Positions 25,076 through 45,680 of a stretch of DNA of 64,000 nt are shown here, piece after piece. Origin of the DNA: Nymphaea colorata. Lineage: Eukaryota; Streptophyta; Magnoliopsida; Nymphaeales; Nymphaeaceae. Where the stretch lies: the NCBI RefSeq assembly GCF_008831285.2, contig NC_045145.1, forward strand, positions 17,810,040 to 17,874,039, read 5' to 3'. The position numbers and the translations under genes were made by a program. Position 1 is the stretch's first letter. The number at the start of each line of letters is the position of its first letter. The notes beneath the pieces were generated by a model, which had not been told where the DNA came from, did no database searches, and worked only from the letters and a program-made list of their open reading frames with translations.

Positions 25076-26744
25076 TTCACACATATGAAACACATAAAAC
25101 ACTGGAAACTGTTGACTTCATGAAATTCAGATGATTGATCCCTTTAACTGGTAAAACTGCAAGCTGTGGTGGCGACAATGGCAAGAAGTCAAAGATCTTC
25201 ACCAAGTCTAATGCCATAAATGGTTCAGAATATAACAGCAGCTTCTGCAAATTGTTGTAAAAGAAGATAATACATGAGATACAAGCTTTTCTTTACTTGA
25301 CTTGGAATGTAGAAAAGAGGAAAATGAAAATATCAAATATACAGAAACCAAGTAAAGCACAAGGGGCACCTGGAAAAAACATAGAAACTGCTTAACACAC
25401 TCAGATTCTAACAGGTAGTAACCACCATGCTCCTTTTCTTTCTTTATGCAGATAATTTTTCTCATATGATTCTTCTATGTGTATGTTGTCACACTGCCCA
25501 AGGAAGAGAAAAGGATAAGACAAAAATACAGACACTTGTAATTTTGCTCTGTGTGTGTGTCTGTGTGTGTGTGTGTGTGTGTGCAGGCATGATATCTTCA
25601 GGCTGTGAACTCTAAACATCATTTAAGAAGATGACAACAATACATTGCAACCATAGCAGTACTCAGTAGTAAATCTGATGACCTAATCTTTGTCAAGTGA
25701 TTCATTTGCACAAAGATATGGGTAATAATCATGATGGGGCAGCTGAACCATTCTGATGCAATAATAACATTAGCTAAAAAACAAACAAAAAAGCCAAGAA
25801 ATTATTGAGCATGACTAGTTACATGGTGAAATTCTGATGAATTTCCTTTCTCCTAGTTTTAGAGCGAAAAGTGCGGCCCTTATCATCCATCTGGCTACAT
25901 TAGCTAAAAATACAGAAAGCAGAGGAATTAGGATTGGAACCAGTTATGCTTATCCAAGGCGAACAACCTGCATGCAAGATAATCCTGGAAAACAACCGAA
26001 TCAAATCCTACATAAGCACTTATAATTAAGAACTATCAAAATAGCTCCACAGTGATAAACGGACCAAACGATGGATTAAATCCATTTTCTGTAACAAATG
26101 GTGACTCAATCCGATGCCAGATCGAGGAAAAAAAATACATGACTTAAGAGATCATGATCATTCAGCGATCTGCTCACCAACCAGGAAGATAACCTATAAG
26201 TAATGCAGAAAGCAATCAACCTATCGTTGATGTGCAAATGCACCAAGCCTCCTGATCGTCAGAAGGCAACCAAATACAAAGCTTTAAATCCTGGGGCATA
26301 GATCTAATTTTCCCAGGGTAGCCAAAGAAAAGACAACTCGTCCTTCGTGCCCCCCAACCCACAAAGAACATCCCTGCAATTTTGCTCACCTTTAAATTCG
26401 GAAAACAATTCATACCTCACCAACGAGAGACGACAAGCACCATCCCGCAGATCAAACAGAAACAAAGGACAGGCAGAGGGCTAAGATTTTCGAGGATATT
26501 ATCAATCTCACCGGGCATTTACAAACCATAAATCCTTCAGTTCAACCAAATTGAGGCAACAAACCCTAGTAACGAGATTTTATCATCGAAATGAGAACCG
26601 CCACCGATGCTCAATTCCACCAATACAACAATTCTCAAGCAAACCCTAAATCTCAAAGCATTCACAACGAAATCCGAAATACATGGAACAAATTTACAAT
26701 AAAAAATGAAAACTAAACAGAAATGGGAAAGACAGAGTACTTAC
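25076..26744 (-). other. 5' UTR intron region of the helicase gene
   Basis: Between the helicase start codon and its leader exon I see no other gene. A 3' splice site (TTTCCAG) lies at about 25108-25102. A perfect-looking donor (TCTAG, then GTAAGTAC) ends the leader at 26745. Further small leader exons may exist in between. A (GT)n run occupies about 25552-25583. Confidence 0.5.
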
Positions 26745-26932
26745 CTAGAAGGACTCCAAGGAGGGGGAGGGGCCGAGAGGGAGAGAGAAGAAAGAAGAGA
26801 AAGAGAGAGAGAGAGAGATAATTGCAATGATGAAGCCGGCAGCTCGCTCGCGAGAGTTCTTGGTGAAGGTGTTAATTCGTGAGGAGCACTGCAGGGGGCA
26901 AAGGAGGGGTTGGGGTTGCGGGTCCTTATATA
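26745..26932 (-). promoter_or_regulatory. Promoter TATA box and CT-rich leader exon of the helicase gene
   Basis: On the minus strand a TATATAA box lies at 26932-26926. About 30 bases on, near 26895, transcription would start. The leader exon that follows is pyrimidine-rich, with a (CT)n tract at about 26821-26800, and ends at 26745 in a consensus donor GTAAGT. CT-rich initiator and leader sequences are common in plant housekeeping genes. TATA spacing, leader composition and donor agree, but the start site itself is inferred. Confidence 0.6.
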
Positions 26933-28454
26933 GGAAAATCCCCGGCGGACCACTCGCCGTCCGTCGCCTTCCGGTCGACCGCCAGCAAAACTCCCGGCTC
27001 AACAATATATTACGCCTTTGCCATTATCGCATTTATTGCCTCCCCCATTTATTTAATTTTCTTTTTTAGCTTAAATATTGAACTGATCTTTTCTCACTTT
27101 CCGGTTCCACTCCACGCTCTGTCGAGAAAGGCAGGGCATGCCCCCTAGGGCACTCTCCTGGATCCGAATCTCGGCCGTCCATCACAAATCCGACGGCTAA
27201 AACGGCATCCATCGAGTGGGCCCAGCGCCTCGGGGTGTGATGGTAGGAGACGCCATCTGTTTGCCCAGAAAAAAGAAAAATCAAGTCTACATGTACAAGT
27301 AGGGGTACGACGAGGTGGGCTCGTTTCTCATATAACGTTTGTGAGACGCGATCTGAGGCGTCGAACCAACGAGGGAAGCGGTTCAGATCGACGGTCCCCC
27401 AGATGTCGCCTTACTCTTTTCCGCACCGAAGCTTTGGTTTTGCCCCTCTTATTTTTAATACTGGGCAGGGGCTTAGGGCTAGGTCCAGGTTGTAAGCGGA
27501 CCGTATCCGGGATGCAAAGTCTCTGATTTTTTATTCCAATCTGGACATTCTCCGGATCTATCCCTGGATACAAGATTTAGCAAATACTTTCCCTTCTTTG
27601 ATTAGTTGATTAAATATACTTGTTGTCTTAAAGGAAAATAAAAATAATAATAATCAATCAATCTATCTATTCAAAAGGAGGCTATTGGTTCTAATCTTTT
27701 TTTCTTTTCTTGTTCAATAACGAGGAGTTCTTTAAATACTAAATTTTTAGTGGCTAATTATTTTGCCACGACTCCAGATGACAAGAAGAACGGTCTTCGT
27801 TTCTCACACACGCGTCTTAATTATCCATTTTGTTTTTGTTTTTTTTCATTTTATAAATGAAGGATCTCCAAATAAATCTGTAAACCAGTTAGATTTGGAT
27901 CAGATGCGTGGATCCAAACATGTTTTATTCTAATCGAACTAATGCAATTAAGGATGACATAACATCTCAAATGCCCAAGCCAACTACCATTCCCGAACCT
28001 TCGCCCCAACGAGTCGAAGGTCCCGTGGAAGTTGGAACACATCTGGTACCGGTATTACTAGCTAAGGTTGGACTTACCGGACAAATTCAAACACGGGTCA
28101 AAGGAACGCACGAAACTTGCGTTTTGCAGGTCTCAGATATAACAAGAATGAAAATCAAACACCTTTCTTTTATATCTCAACCTTACAATCTCTCTCTTCA
28201 AAACGAGAATAAAGGGCTTCCAGTAAGTTATATATGCAAGTTTCAAGTCCGTATGATGAGTTTCCATAAGCAAAGCCAATTCCAGATAGCTTGAATCAAA
28301 TCCAAATCTGTATTAGATCCAATAAAAATCCAAGCCGGTTATAGAAAATGGAACTTCTTTTCAGTATTTGGATTTGATAAGCCTTTCCTTTTGGGACTAC
28401 CAACGGTTGGGATAAGACCCAATAACTGACAATTATATTGAAATTGAATTCCGA

Positions 28455-28540
28455 AGGCCTGACACCGACGCAGCTCAAAACCCCAAAGGCAAAGGGGAGC
28501 GGTGGGATTAATACCTTTTGCTCATCCAAAAATTGGAACA
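28455..28540 (+). mobile_element. 5'-truncated copy of the 2731-3004 SINE family
   Basis: Reading plus-strand, GACACCGACGCAGCTCA, then GAGCGGTGGGATTAATACC and TTTTGCTCATCC, match the body and 3' part of the SINE at 2731-3004 in the same order. That copy reads on its minus strand GACACCGACGCAGCTCAGGA, GGCGGTGGGATTCATACCCC and TTGCTCACCC. The tRNA-like head is absent, as expected for 5' truncation. Confidence 0.7.
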
Positions 28541-28603
28541 GCGCCAAATGATGTACGATTGATTCTGGAGGCAAGGATATGTAGTATAGTAGCACTTGGG
28601 CCA

Positions 28604-28604
<1 letters not shown>

Positions 28605-28666
<62 letters not shown>
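28605..28666. repeat. (TA)n microsatellite, about 31 units
   Basis: An uninterrupted TA run of about 62 bases, among the longest perfect dinucleotide tracts in the window. Confidence 0.95.
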
Positions 28667-28669
<3 letters not shown>

Positions 28670-30734
28670 TAGGACATGTTTTCTGAGATTTTATTTGCAA
28701 TGGGGTTGAGAACAAATCTGGATTATAATCTTAATGGGAATCCGGCTTGAATATGAGGAGAAGATAGATTGATTGATAGATAGATAGATACCAATCTGAC
28801 CTTATTTTAATGAGATAAAACCAAGAAACCAGGGTCAAAATCAGAACCGTCTACATCTAAGAGAAACGTATAATAAGTTTTAGACACCTGTACTGTGAAA
28901 GGGTGTTGCTGTATTCAAAATCTATTACTTTTCTCCTCATCTTGAAAGGGGTCGATCTTTTCTGGATATTCTACTGTCAAAGATCGTTGTTCGACCCACA
29001 ACTGGGAGGATAAATCGATTTGCATACTTTAGAAATATATATATCCAAAGCTTATAATTTCACATGGCGACTATCCTTTTTTTACCAGAAAGTCCAGGTG
29101 ATCTCACTTTTCTGGAATTATGGACTAGAGGTTGACATTCATATGATGAACTCTTTATTTTAGAACTCCCAAGGTTTTGTTATTAACATAAAGATTGGTT
29201 TCCATCTGATTTGTACATAATCAGCCAAAACATGTACAGTTTTGGGAAGCATTAAGCGCCCTGTATACTTAATGTCTCATACAATTAACTCGTATTCAGG
29301 TCGATCCGGTCAATATAGTGAACGTAGACATTCTCCTATTGCTTAGAGGATTCGGACCCATGGCGTTAGGTGTACAGAGAGATATAAATGCTTCCTTTTG
29401 CGGTCTATGCAGCTTAAAATTATCAAAATAATTGGTTCACGCGTTCTAACTCTCAAAGTCATTCCCCCGCCCCCACGGCCGTGGACCGTGTCAGCATTTT
29501 GCTCTTGATATTTAAACTAGTGACCGGCCATCTACCAGCTGCTAGCAAGATCATTTCCGCTTTACCGGGATTATCAATGTAGTCCGATCTTGCTGAGGAC
29601 TGCTGGAGGACCTGACCTGGGTGGTCATACGGTCTCGCATGATACCATTTGCAGTTCAGAGAAATAACAATATAATCGAATCTGAATATGGTCAACGAAT
29701 GGGACTAAAAAGTTGTTGAAAAGGTAACACACAAACATTCTATAATAATAAATTTAGACACTTTATAAATGTCATCTGCATAGATGATATATAAATAAAG
29801 GAATAATCTCTTTTAGGATCTTAATTGGGAGAGAAAAACGAGGGAAAAAAAAGTATGTTTTTTCTTTTTTTTGTTTTTCAAATTGCCAAATTCTCTGCAT
29901 TTCTTGTGACTTGCCTCTTGAAATGTGATTGTTCGAAACTCAGTCACATGTATTACATATGCACACGGCATGCATTTTTATCGACATAACATAAACCAGT
30001 AAAGTTTTCGAGCAATCATGTTATGTAGAAAGGTTTTCGTCAATCTAGTGGACATTGGAAGAAGAGAAATCGTGGGATGAAGGTGCACGTGAAGGAGCTG
30101 TTGGGTGAAGGGTCCCTTCAAGCAATGCTAGATTTAGTAGGAGGGTTTGGTCGTCAGTGTTGGCAGCAACACTTAAATCCGGAGATGAGGGCGCAATTGG
30201 GTTGTTTTCATCTGCATGGTTTGGTGGGTTAGCGATAGGTTGGTAAACCATTCAATCTATATTTACTTCGGTCCCAAGCTCGGCCATGTGGAGTAGTTCG
30301 AGTTTTTTTTTTTTTTTTTTTAATACCTTACCACAGTCTTTGATCCATCTATGATCAAGACCGTTCATTGGGAGCAACAGATAGTCACAAGGCCCAATTC
30401 ATAAGCCGATTCGAATTGTTTACATTTCTTCCATAAAGCGAACTATAACTATATTATAAGGCAGTACATGCAAGTTGAAACATGTGGAAATCTCATTGTC
30501 TGATATCGACACAGCTTTGGACCTTGAGATGAAGAAGAAAAGGAGGGAAGGCGGGGTGGGGAGTGGGGTTTGTCTCTCTTTCAGGCACGGTGGAATTCAT
30601 CTTTCCTGCTCATCTGAAAGTTCGACATTGACAATTCACTGAAAAGGATGGAAATGTGGTATAAGGCAGTTGGCTTATTAAATGTTAAAAAGAAGAAACC
30701 GATCTCATAAGTTAAAACATTACTGGATTCACAC

Positions 30735-31185
30735 GAGCTGGGCCAAGCTGCCAGCTCGAGCTCCGCTCAGCTCAAAAATCAAGCTTGAACTCGACTTGTT
30801 TAACCCATTTAACTCTCTTATGCGTTAGCTGGTTTAACATTAACTCCTGTAAGCATTAACTCGTTTAACTCATGTAAGCATTAAGTCATGTAACTTGTCT
30901 AACTTATGTATGCATTTAACTCGTGTAACTTATAAAAATTTGTTTTTACCCTAAAAGCTAAAGCTGGTGAATCAGATTTGGCAATATTATACAGAGTACT
31001 AGTTTGCTAGTTGAGTAGAATATAAACGAGTCGAGTTCCTGAAACTCAAACTCGTTTCTCGTTTTGAGTATCTTTGCAAGCTCGAACTTGGCTTGTTTAT
31101 AAACGGGTCGAGCACGAGATGAGTTTTTTCAAGCGAGTTTGAGTCGAACCCAAGTTGGCTTGACTCGTTATGCAGCCCTACCCGC
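30735..31185. mobile_element. GAGCTCGAACTCG-type dispersed element
   Basis: The left part has GCCAGCTCGAGCTCCGCTCAG and the right part CTCGAACTTGGCTTG, GGGTCGAGCACGAG and GACTCGTTATGCAGCCCTA. Such runs mark a common class of small plant DNA-transposon remnants. Inside, at about 30800-30930, degenerate TTAACTCGTGTAAGCA-like units are repeated about six times. There is no coding capacity. Confidence 0.5.
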
Positions 31186-31684
31186 TGCGGACAGGTCCCC
31201 CTCCTTTATTGCAAAACGTTCAAAATCTTCACTATGCAAAAGCGAAAGTTCTAAGATCACAGAGCATACAAAAACTGTACAACGTCAGTGAACCATTATT
31301 CAAGAACGTAGGGCCTTCCGCAAAAGTAGTCCCTCCAACATCTGGTTCAGGAGTGTTTTGTTTAAGAACTTTGATGAATCTACCCATGGAGATGATAGAA
31401 TGGTAGCCCACCAACAGTTTAGAACCATTCAGAAGGATTTTGTGGACGAACTACCTCCGCTTCACCACCTTATCAATGGAAGCAATCAAGCGAAAGAACC
31501 TGACCATGGACGAAAGCTTAGTGAAGGTGGCTAATTGCCAACCCATTAATAGAACTTACGAGGTAGGCCAGGAGCTTTTCTGGTTTAAAAATTAAAACAT
31601 GATCTAACGCTGGTTGTCAACAAGGAAAACAGAATCATCTCCTTCTCCTTAGTTTGACATTTTTGAAGTAGACGAGAATTCATT

Positions 31685-31965
31685 TAGGGGGCATCCAATT
31701 TGAGACCCTTCAGATTTGAGAATCTTGGATTGAAGATCAGACTTCCCCCACCCTCTCCCATCTTTAATCCGACTTTTTTTTTTTATCAATATGAAGAAGT
31801 AAAATAAGAATTTTAAGTGTCAATCCTTACGTCTCACCTAAGATCCTCAGTTTGAAGAACCATGGATTTTAACATGATTTTTTGCCATATCAGCAAAAGT
31901 ATATCATGTCGAATCTACATCGGATCCATAGATTTCAAATCCAGAGCAATCAAATGCACCTTTGT
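31685..31965. mobile_element. Miniature inverted-repeat element (possible)
   Basis: The left end (GGGGGCATCCAATTTGAGA, then GATTTGAGAATC) resembles the reverse complement of the right end (AAGGTGCATTTGATTGCTC, then GGATTTGAAATC). Pairing continues discontinuously inward. No coding capacity and no clear target duplication. Confidence 0.4.
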
Positions 31966-32084
31966 TGTTAATAAGAAGTTGGTTTTTCCTACCATTTCAT
32001 TATTTTCTTGCCAGTACAACATGAAGCAAATTGAGAAAAAAGCAGCTAAACATATGTGAAATTAGTTCAAGTAACTCAAAGGAA

Positions 32085-32200
32085 TGAGCATGGTGAGATG
32101 GGCACTGGGTCTTATGCAGGTAGTCGAGGTTCAAATCCCATAGGCGTCATTTCTCAGTGCGAGAAACTTAAAGTGTTCGATCTGGGGGCAAAAAAATAGT
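32085..32200 (+). mobile_element. tRNA-derived SINE-like head (possible)
   Basis: GAGCATGGTGAGATGGGC resembles a Pol III A box region, and GAGGTTCAAATCCC about 25 bases on resembles a B box. The intervening sequence does not fold into a good tRNA. The 3' side ends in an A run near 32190. A second SINE family is the likeliest reading; a decayed tRNA gene is the alternative. Confidence 0.45.
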
Positions 32201-34067
32201 TCACTTAAAAGGGTGTTTGTTAGCTGGAAACTGCATTGTTTGGAACACAGTGTTCCAAACATCTGACAGGAAAACACATAGAACAAATTGTTTTTGCATT
32301 ATTTGTGAACAAAATTTTTTGTTCTTTTGTAGAGCTGTGTGGCAATAATATTGTTACATGTATCTGCCCCAAAATGTTGTGATCCCCCATAAAAGGGTGC
32401 TTTGCTTCTGCCCTCAAGAAGGCTCAGGTCTGAATTTTCCTTCAAGCTCAAATAAATGGAAAAAAGAAAAAATTAATTCCACCTTTGTCATTTTTGTAGG
32501 CAAAGAGTTGGTAAATAGGGCAGGTAAGTAGTGGGGGTGGTCCAATTGGGTTAGAGACACAAGTACTCCACTAATTTTGTTTAAGCAACCCCAAAAAAAA
32601 AGAAAAAGAAAAATTAAGTGAATGTTTTAGAATACACCCACTAATTTTTGAAAGTAATTTCATTATTTTCTATGCTATTTTTGCATATTATGTAGAAAAA
32701 TACACTTGATATACTCTTTAGATATCTGCATCATATTTTTAATGACTTAAAGAAGTTTTGCTAAAACTGAATCATACTTAAACCATTCAGTAGCCGAAAT
32801 CCTAACAGAAGAGAAACAACCATTTCGTTGAAACGATTACAAAATTCCAGTATTAGTGAGCTGGTCTGCATCCAAGACATTCCAGCTATTACAAGAAAAG
32901 TTATCGATTGGCATATACCAAAAAAAATCATTTCTTTTGTCAGAATAAAATCCAAGGGCTGATTCGTGTCAGTCAATTTTGTTTGCAGAATGAATCAGCA
33001 ATGTTCATTCTTTCTGAAGATGTGAATTAGGAAACTGTTATTGTTTGGAACAAAATAATCACAGATTAGGAAATATATAAAGGCCCTGATTCAGCACCTT
33101 ATTTGATTAGTAAACAGGCCTATTTGAGCCGGTCCATCTACGTCATAACTAATGGAAATTGTGGAACTTGGAACGGACTTTGAACATATGCAGCATCATG
33201 ATAGGATCGTATTTGAAACCATACCCTCATAAAACAAAGTTGGTTGAAATTTCGTGGGAAGCACCATCCGGATACCCTTTCCCCTACCCACTACCTCCCC
33301 CCACCGCTAAAAGAAGTTTCAACAATTAAATGCTGTAAGAGAAGTTTCTAGAACTTGATAACCATTGGAGAAAAGCTGTAAGAGAGGGTTATTTGCAGTT
33401 GAAGTTAACAAGCTTTTTGCCGGAGGACAAAGGATAGCCTCTGGGAAAGAAACCACGGTGAACTTGTTTTTAAGGCCATTAAAGAGCAGTTACTTGGAAT
33501 TCATAATAACAGGTTGCCCAGGAAAAATAGAACAGCAAAAAAAGAAAAAATCTGAAATAATGTCTCATTCCATATATATCTTACAAATGGACATAACTTC
33601 AGCAACATGCGAGTATTGCATACCAAGGGTATATTGGAATTAGATTGATGCAGCATAAGGAAATAGCTTAATCATCATTCCTTTAAAAGATTTCATGCCG
33701 TGTTTCTTGCAAAATAATTACCTTCATTGTCATTGCTGAAGTGATGCAGATGTCTTCCTGAAGATATAAAATGATTAAACAGAAATCATCTCCCAAGGAA
33801 CGCTGGTTAAAGTAGAATAAGGATAAACACTTAAACCTCTGGCCCATGGTCTCGTTGTTGGCACTTGCAGACTTGTATGCCTGGGGGAAACACCCGAGGA
33901 GTTTTTATTCATAAGAAAATTTTTCTATACTCTAAATCCCCAGAGTTGGCTAAAAATACTTAGGAGAAATGATGGCGGCTTCTTCTTCAGCAATGACAAC
34001 GATTTGAGAGCTTATACATTCTTCCAACTGATAATATACAAAGCTACCTTCTTTTCCCGACTATAGC

Positions 34068-41945
<7,878 letters not shown>

Positions 41946-42800
41946 TTTTTCCCCTTTTCTCTGTCCCCACCAGAAACTTCAACTTCTTCTTCTTCTTCAG
42001 AAAGAAAGAAAGAAAGAAAAAACAGAGAAACCCAAATCAGAAGATTCACAATTTTATAGAATTAAAGAGAACACACATTTCCTGTGCCTGCATTCGAACC
42101 GTGCCAAACAAAAACAAGAGCAAAAGAGGAAAAAGCAAGGCCTTTGATTAACTCCTTGTCTCTCTTCATGTATCCATTCGACAAATGCAAAAGAAAAGCA
42201 TAAGAAGAAAACTCTTTGGAAAAAATGGCAGCAGAGTAAATGTCGTGCCTTCTATTTTCGGGCAGAACTGAAGCTGGTGCTGGCAAAAACACTCACACGC
42301 CAATGCGGAAGAGGAGGGAAACCATGAACGAAACAATAAAAAATACAGATAAAGAAGAAAAGGTAGGTGGTTTTAGCAAAAGAGAAGAAGGAATCTGGTA
42401 TAGTGATACTTTAGAGAGAGAGACAGAGGAATGGTATCGGAGAGAGAGAGAGTAAAAGGAGTGGTATAGTGGGAAGCAGGGAGGGAGGCGTTTGTAGTTT
42501 AGTATGTGCATGGGAGTATGTGAAGTGCGCCTCCTCTGAACTTTGGAAGTATATCTTCAATGCTTTCCAACTCCACAATTCCATTTCTTTCTTTTTCAAG
42601 TGGCGTTCTTTTTAACTCGTTACATGCCACAGACAGAGAAAGCCATTTACTAGTCGCAGACACCAAAGTTAATGAAATGAACCTTTCTTGGTCCTTCCAC
42701 TCCCCCACCGAGGAAGCGCTAGAGGACGTAAATGTCAATCTCCTTCCCTATGTTTGATAAACGAACTCCCAAAATGCTCAGTAAATTTATTCAACCATGA
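41946..42800 (-). promoter_or_regulatory. Leader and promoter region of the DUF630/DUF632 gene
   Basis: On the minus strand, GAAGAAG and TTTCTTTC tracts lie at about 42020-41985, just before the start codon. CT/GA-rich stretches at about 42465-42410 resemble plant leader or core-promoter sequence. No convincing TATA box was found. The region is inferred only from position and composition. Confidence 0.35.
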
Positions 42801-44459
42801 ATGGGGGGTGAGAGCCATCTCATTGATGGCTAAGCAGTTTGCCTATATTCCCATTTTTTCTATTTGACAATCTGATCCAGAGATTCCAAACCTTTGTTGC
42901 TCTGCAAGTTCTGAATCTGAGTTTTCTCTCATTACTTAGCTGCTTTCTTCTGGTGTAGCATTTCTAGTTTTCCAATTTCACAAACATGGTGGCGTGGTCT
43001 CGGCTTTTGCAGCCTTTGAGGCCAGACCGGGGCAGCTTTGTCGGCCCATGGGCCAGCCAACCCTCCGAGCGCGGCCCATCTCCTTGACATTGACGTTGAC
43101 TAGAAAAGTCAAGAACTCGGCGAGCACCAACGGTAAAAAAAAAAAAAATGGCCAAGTTTCTGTAAGTCCGCTGTTCCCAATGAAAAAGGCCAGGGAGAGA
43201 ATTGACAGGGAACGAAGGAAGAGGGAGAGAGTTTGTTTTTAATCTTTCATTCTTGAACTCTTCAATTATGCGGACCGTACGCCAGAGCAGATCCGCCAAA
43301 TCCATGGGTTTGCGCAGCACGGAAGCAGCGGCAGTGAGGGAAGCCGGAAAAAAACAACGGTGGAACAGGAAGAGGAGCCCACCCACGTGAACGTGAACGG
43401 ACTGTGGCTCTTGGACCTCCCCGGTACCGGCAAGGAAAGAGCGACAATATAAATGTAAAAACTTAATTAAAATAGAATTCACATTATTTCATTGTTGTAC
43501 AAACACATCAAAACTTAACAGGTTAAACAATATAATGCTATCTTCATAAACAATTTTAATAAAAAAATTTGGTTGAACTTGAATCAGTCTATTCCAACCA
43601 ACTTTGCTAAATAGTTGCATGCATGCTGTGTCATGAAATGTCAAAAGTCTCATAAAAGCCGTAATTGAAACAGAACAGGAAGGTACACTGCTTATTTCTA
43701 GAGACATCATTATTGGCCTGTGTAACATAAACCACATAATGCCGGTGGTTCAAACTTTCACCGGTCACGGCCACCGTCACGACCCAGCGGCGTCTCAGAA
43801 GTTTCCGGGCACTAATATTTTAGATTTGAACGGACATTCATATATGGTAGTGAAAAGTAGCGAGACATCAATATATAAATAAAACCATTTACAGGTGCCC
43901 ACGCCAGCTCTCCGCCACCGTCATGACGGCCGACCTTTTTTGTAGTTTAACATCAACGGTCAAAAATATACCAATCGTTTGGTTGGTCGATCGAGAATAT
44001 CTATCATCTTAGATATCAACCGAAAGAAAATAAGACCAGGTCTGTTTACTGCTGAGTTGAGATCCACAGTAGGCTTTAAATCAAATTTTTAGAAAGCAGC
44101 ATAGATTCAGATCGATAACAAGGATTGGAGAAATCCACTGTTTGTTTAAGCCATGGGATTTTAGCATCTTGGATTTCTAGATCCTCATTAACGAAAAGTT
44201 GAGGTTCCTTATAGCAATGAACTTAGTACAATCGATCAAGAAAGCGGCTTTTTTCCCCTTGTTGTTGGCTGAGCTACCACAAATCTTCTATTGCAAAAGT
44301 ATTCCCCGCAGTCAAAAGGGCTTCTCATTCTTTTTAGCTTCATCATTGTCGTTGGTAACTTTTTTTTTCCTCCCCACTAAAATTGATTTTCTCAAGAATA
44401 ACAGTCAACAGCTTCCCCCAAAGTTGATACCAAAAAAGTTTTTATAAGAAGGAACTAAT

Positions 44460-44640
44460 TAAAGTTTCTAAATTTTGACATAGACTGAAATATTATTTTT
44501 TAAAAATTTTATATAAAACAAGTGAAATTATTTTTTAAAATTTTTATATAAAACAAGTGAAATTTTTAAAATTTACAGTTTTTTAGGTGAGGCCAAGACC
44601 CTTCTAGGCCCTACCCCGGCTCCTGGAGCCCTCTAATTGA
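44460..44640. mobile_element. Small element, GGAGCCAAG family (copy 2, inverted)
   Basis: The reverse complement reads CCAGGAGCCGGGGTAGGGCC, then an AT-rich interior, then AATATTTCAGTCTATGT and AGAAACTTTAATT. This parallels the order in the element at 13100-13270. The interior holds a direct duplication of about 37 bases (TATATAAAACAAGTGAAATT twice). Confidence 0.45.
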
Positions 44641-44838
44641 TGAGGCCCTTTCGGTCATGATCTCTTAAAGAAAAAGTAGAAAGCTTGAGGCCCTCCCAAA
44701 GTGATCATTGTCATATAATGTCCAAAAGAATAGTAGGCAACTAATAATATATAAAACCAATATGGGCATGTTTGGATAACACCCTTGAATGATGTTTTGA
44801 ATGCAACAAGTTATTTTTGCCTTAAAAAGAGTATTTAA

Positions 44839-45016
44839 GGCGTGTTTGGATGACAATCGAAACGAACAAAACAATGTCTTTGAAAGCGCATGAATAATAC
44901 GTAGAAAACATTATTTTAGAAGTGTCAATCAAACACATAAACTAGTTCTGAAAAAGTTGATGAAATTCAATTTGTCACAAAACCTAGTTTTCACAAAATC
45001 TCCCATCCAAACACAA
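44839..45016. mobile_element. Miniature inverted-repeat element, GTGTTTGGATG ends
   Basis: The left end GGCGTGTTTGGATGACA and the reverse complement of the right end GTTGTGTTTGGATGGGA form imperfect termini around about 178 bases of AT-rich, non-coding DNA. Ends of the GTTTGGATG type are frequent in plant hAT- or Harbinger-like miniature elements. A second, similar left end (GGGCATGTTTGGATAAC) lies at 44763. Target duplications are not clear. Confidence 0.6.
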
Positions 45017-45335
45017 CTTATAGATTGTACTTATTATGCTCATGTATCTTATAAATTGATTCATAATTCTTGCACAAAAGCCCACAAATACGTGAGTTTG
45101 AGGGTTTTCTAATGAGCTCGTAAAAGGTCCCTAGCTAGTTAACATTCACCAAATCTCATATGTTAAAGTAGAGCTTTAGGTCTGAAATATGAGACGATCA
45201 TACGTACAATTAGTGCAACAAGTTACCTTTAGGTATCAAGCCTACTCATGTATGGACAAGCATAAACACCATCTTCACCCGTTCAACTTTATGGCCTCTC
45301 ACATCATAGATAGAAGAGGGGCAGTAGCAGAGCCA

Positions 45336-45357
45336 AGTGTGGGCAATTGCCCACACT
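45336..45357. repeat. Perfect 22-bp palindrome
   Basis: The arm AGTGTGGGCAA is followed at once by its exact reverse complement. It is embedded in GCAGAGCCAAG-type sequence like that of the small elements at 13100 and 44460. Confidence 0.9.
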
Positions 45358-45680
45358 AGCACCACACAAATAAATGTTATTCATGTATCGATATTTACAT
45401 ATAATTAGTGAACCTTCATGTTTTAATCTATACTACCAATATCCCTTGGCCAGAAATTTTTATTCAGGGGCGGACATTGGGTCAGTAAGGCCGATCTCCA
45501 CTCAGACTAAGAAATGAATCAAGAAGCTTGCAGCTCGACTCGATTCGTGGCCGATTGGCATCTTATGTTCAGCCCTTGATGGACATCGAAACATGAAAAA
45601 GACAAGAGGCATCAAGACTGCGCAGTCAAATTTATACTTCAACCTGTCGGTGCCATCCTCATCTTACTGCACAAGTTAGA

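Larger units (their letters stand above)
26933..34067. other. Intergenic region without recognised genes
   Basis: No frame has a recognisable family. The longest (27908-28294 plus, 128 residues, and 28715-28296 minus) overlap repeats or show no coding bias. The stretch holds a truncated SINE at 28455, a long (TA)n run at 28605, a GAGCTCGAACTCG-type repeat at 30.7-31.2 kb, an inverted-repeat element at about 31.69-31.96 kb and a SINE-like head at 32.09 kb. The right end contains the 3' UTR of the DUF630/DUF632 gene. Confidence 0.5.

Noticed and set aside
27908-28294. 128-residue plus-strand frame
   Set aside because: No recognisable domain and no supporting gene context in an AT-rich stretch; likely chance.
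42964-43482. 172-residue minus-strand frame upstream of the DUF630/DUF632 gene
   Set aside because: GC-rich region with open frames on both strands; no domain, no splice or promoter context, no family resemblance.
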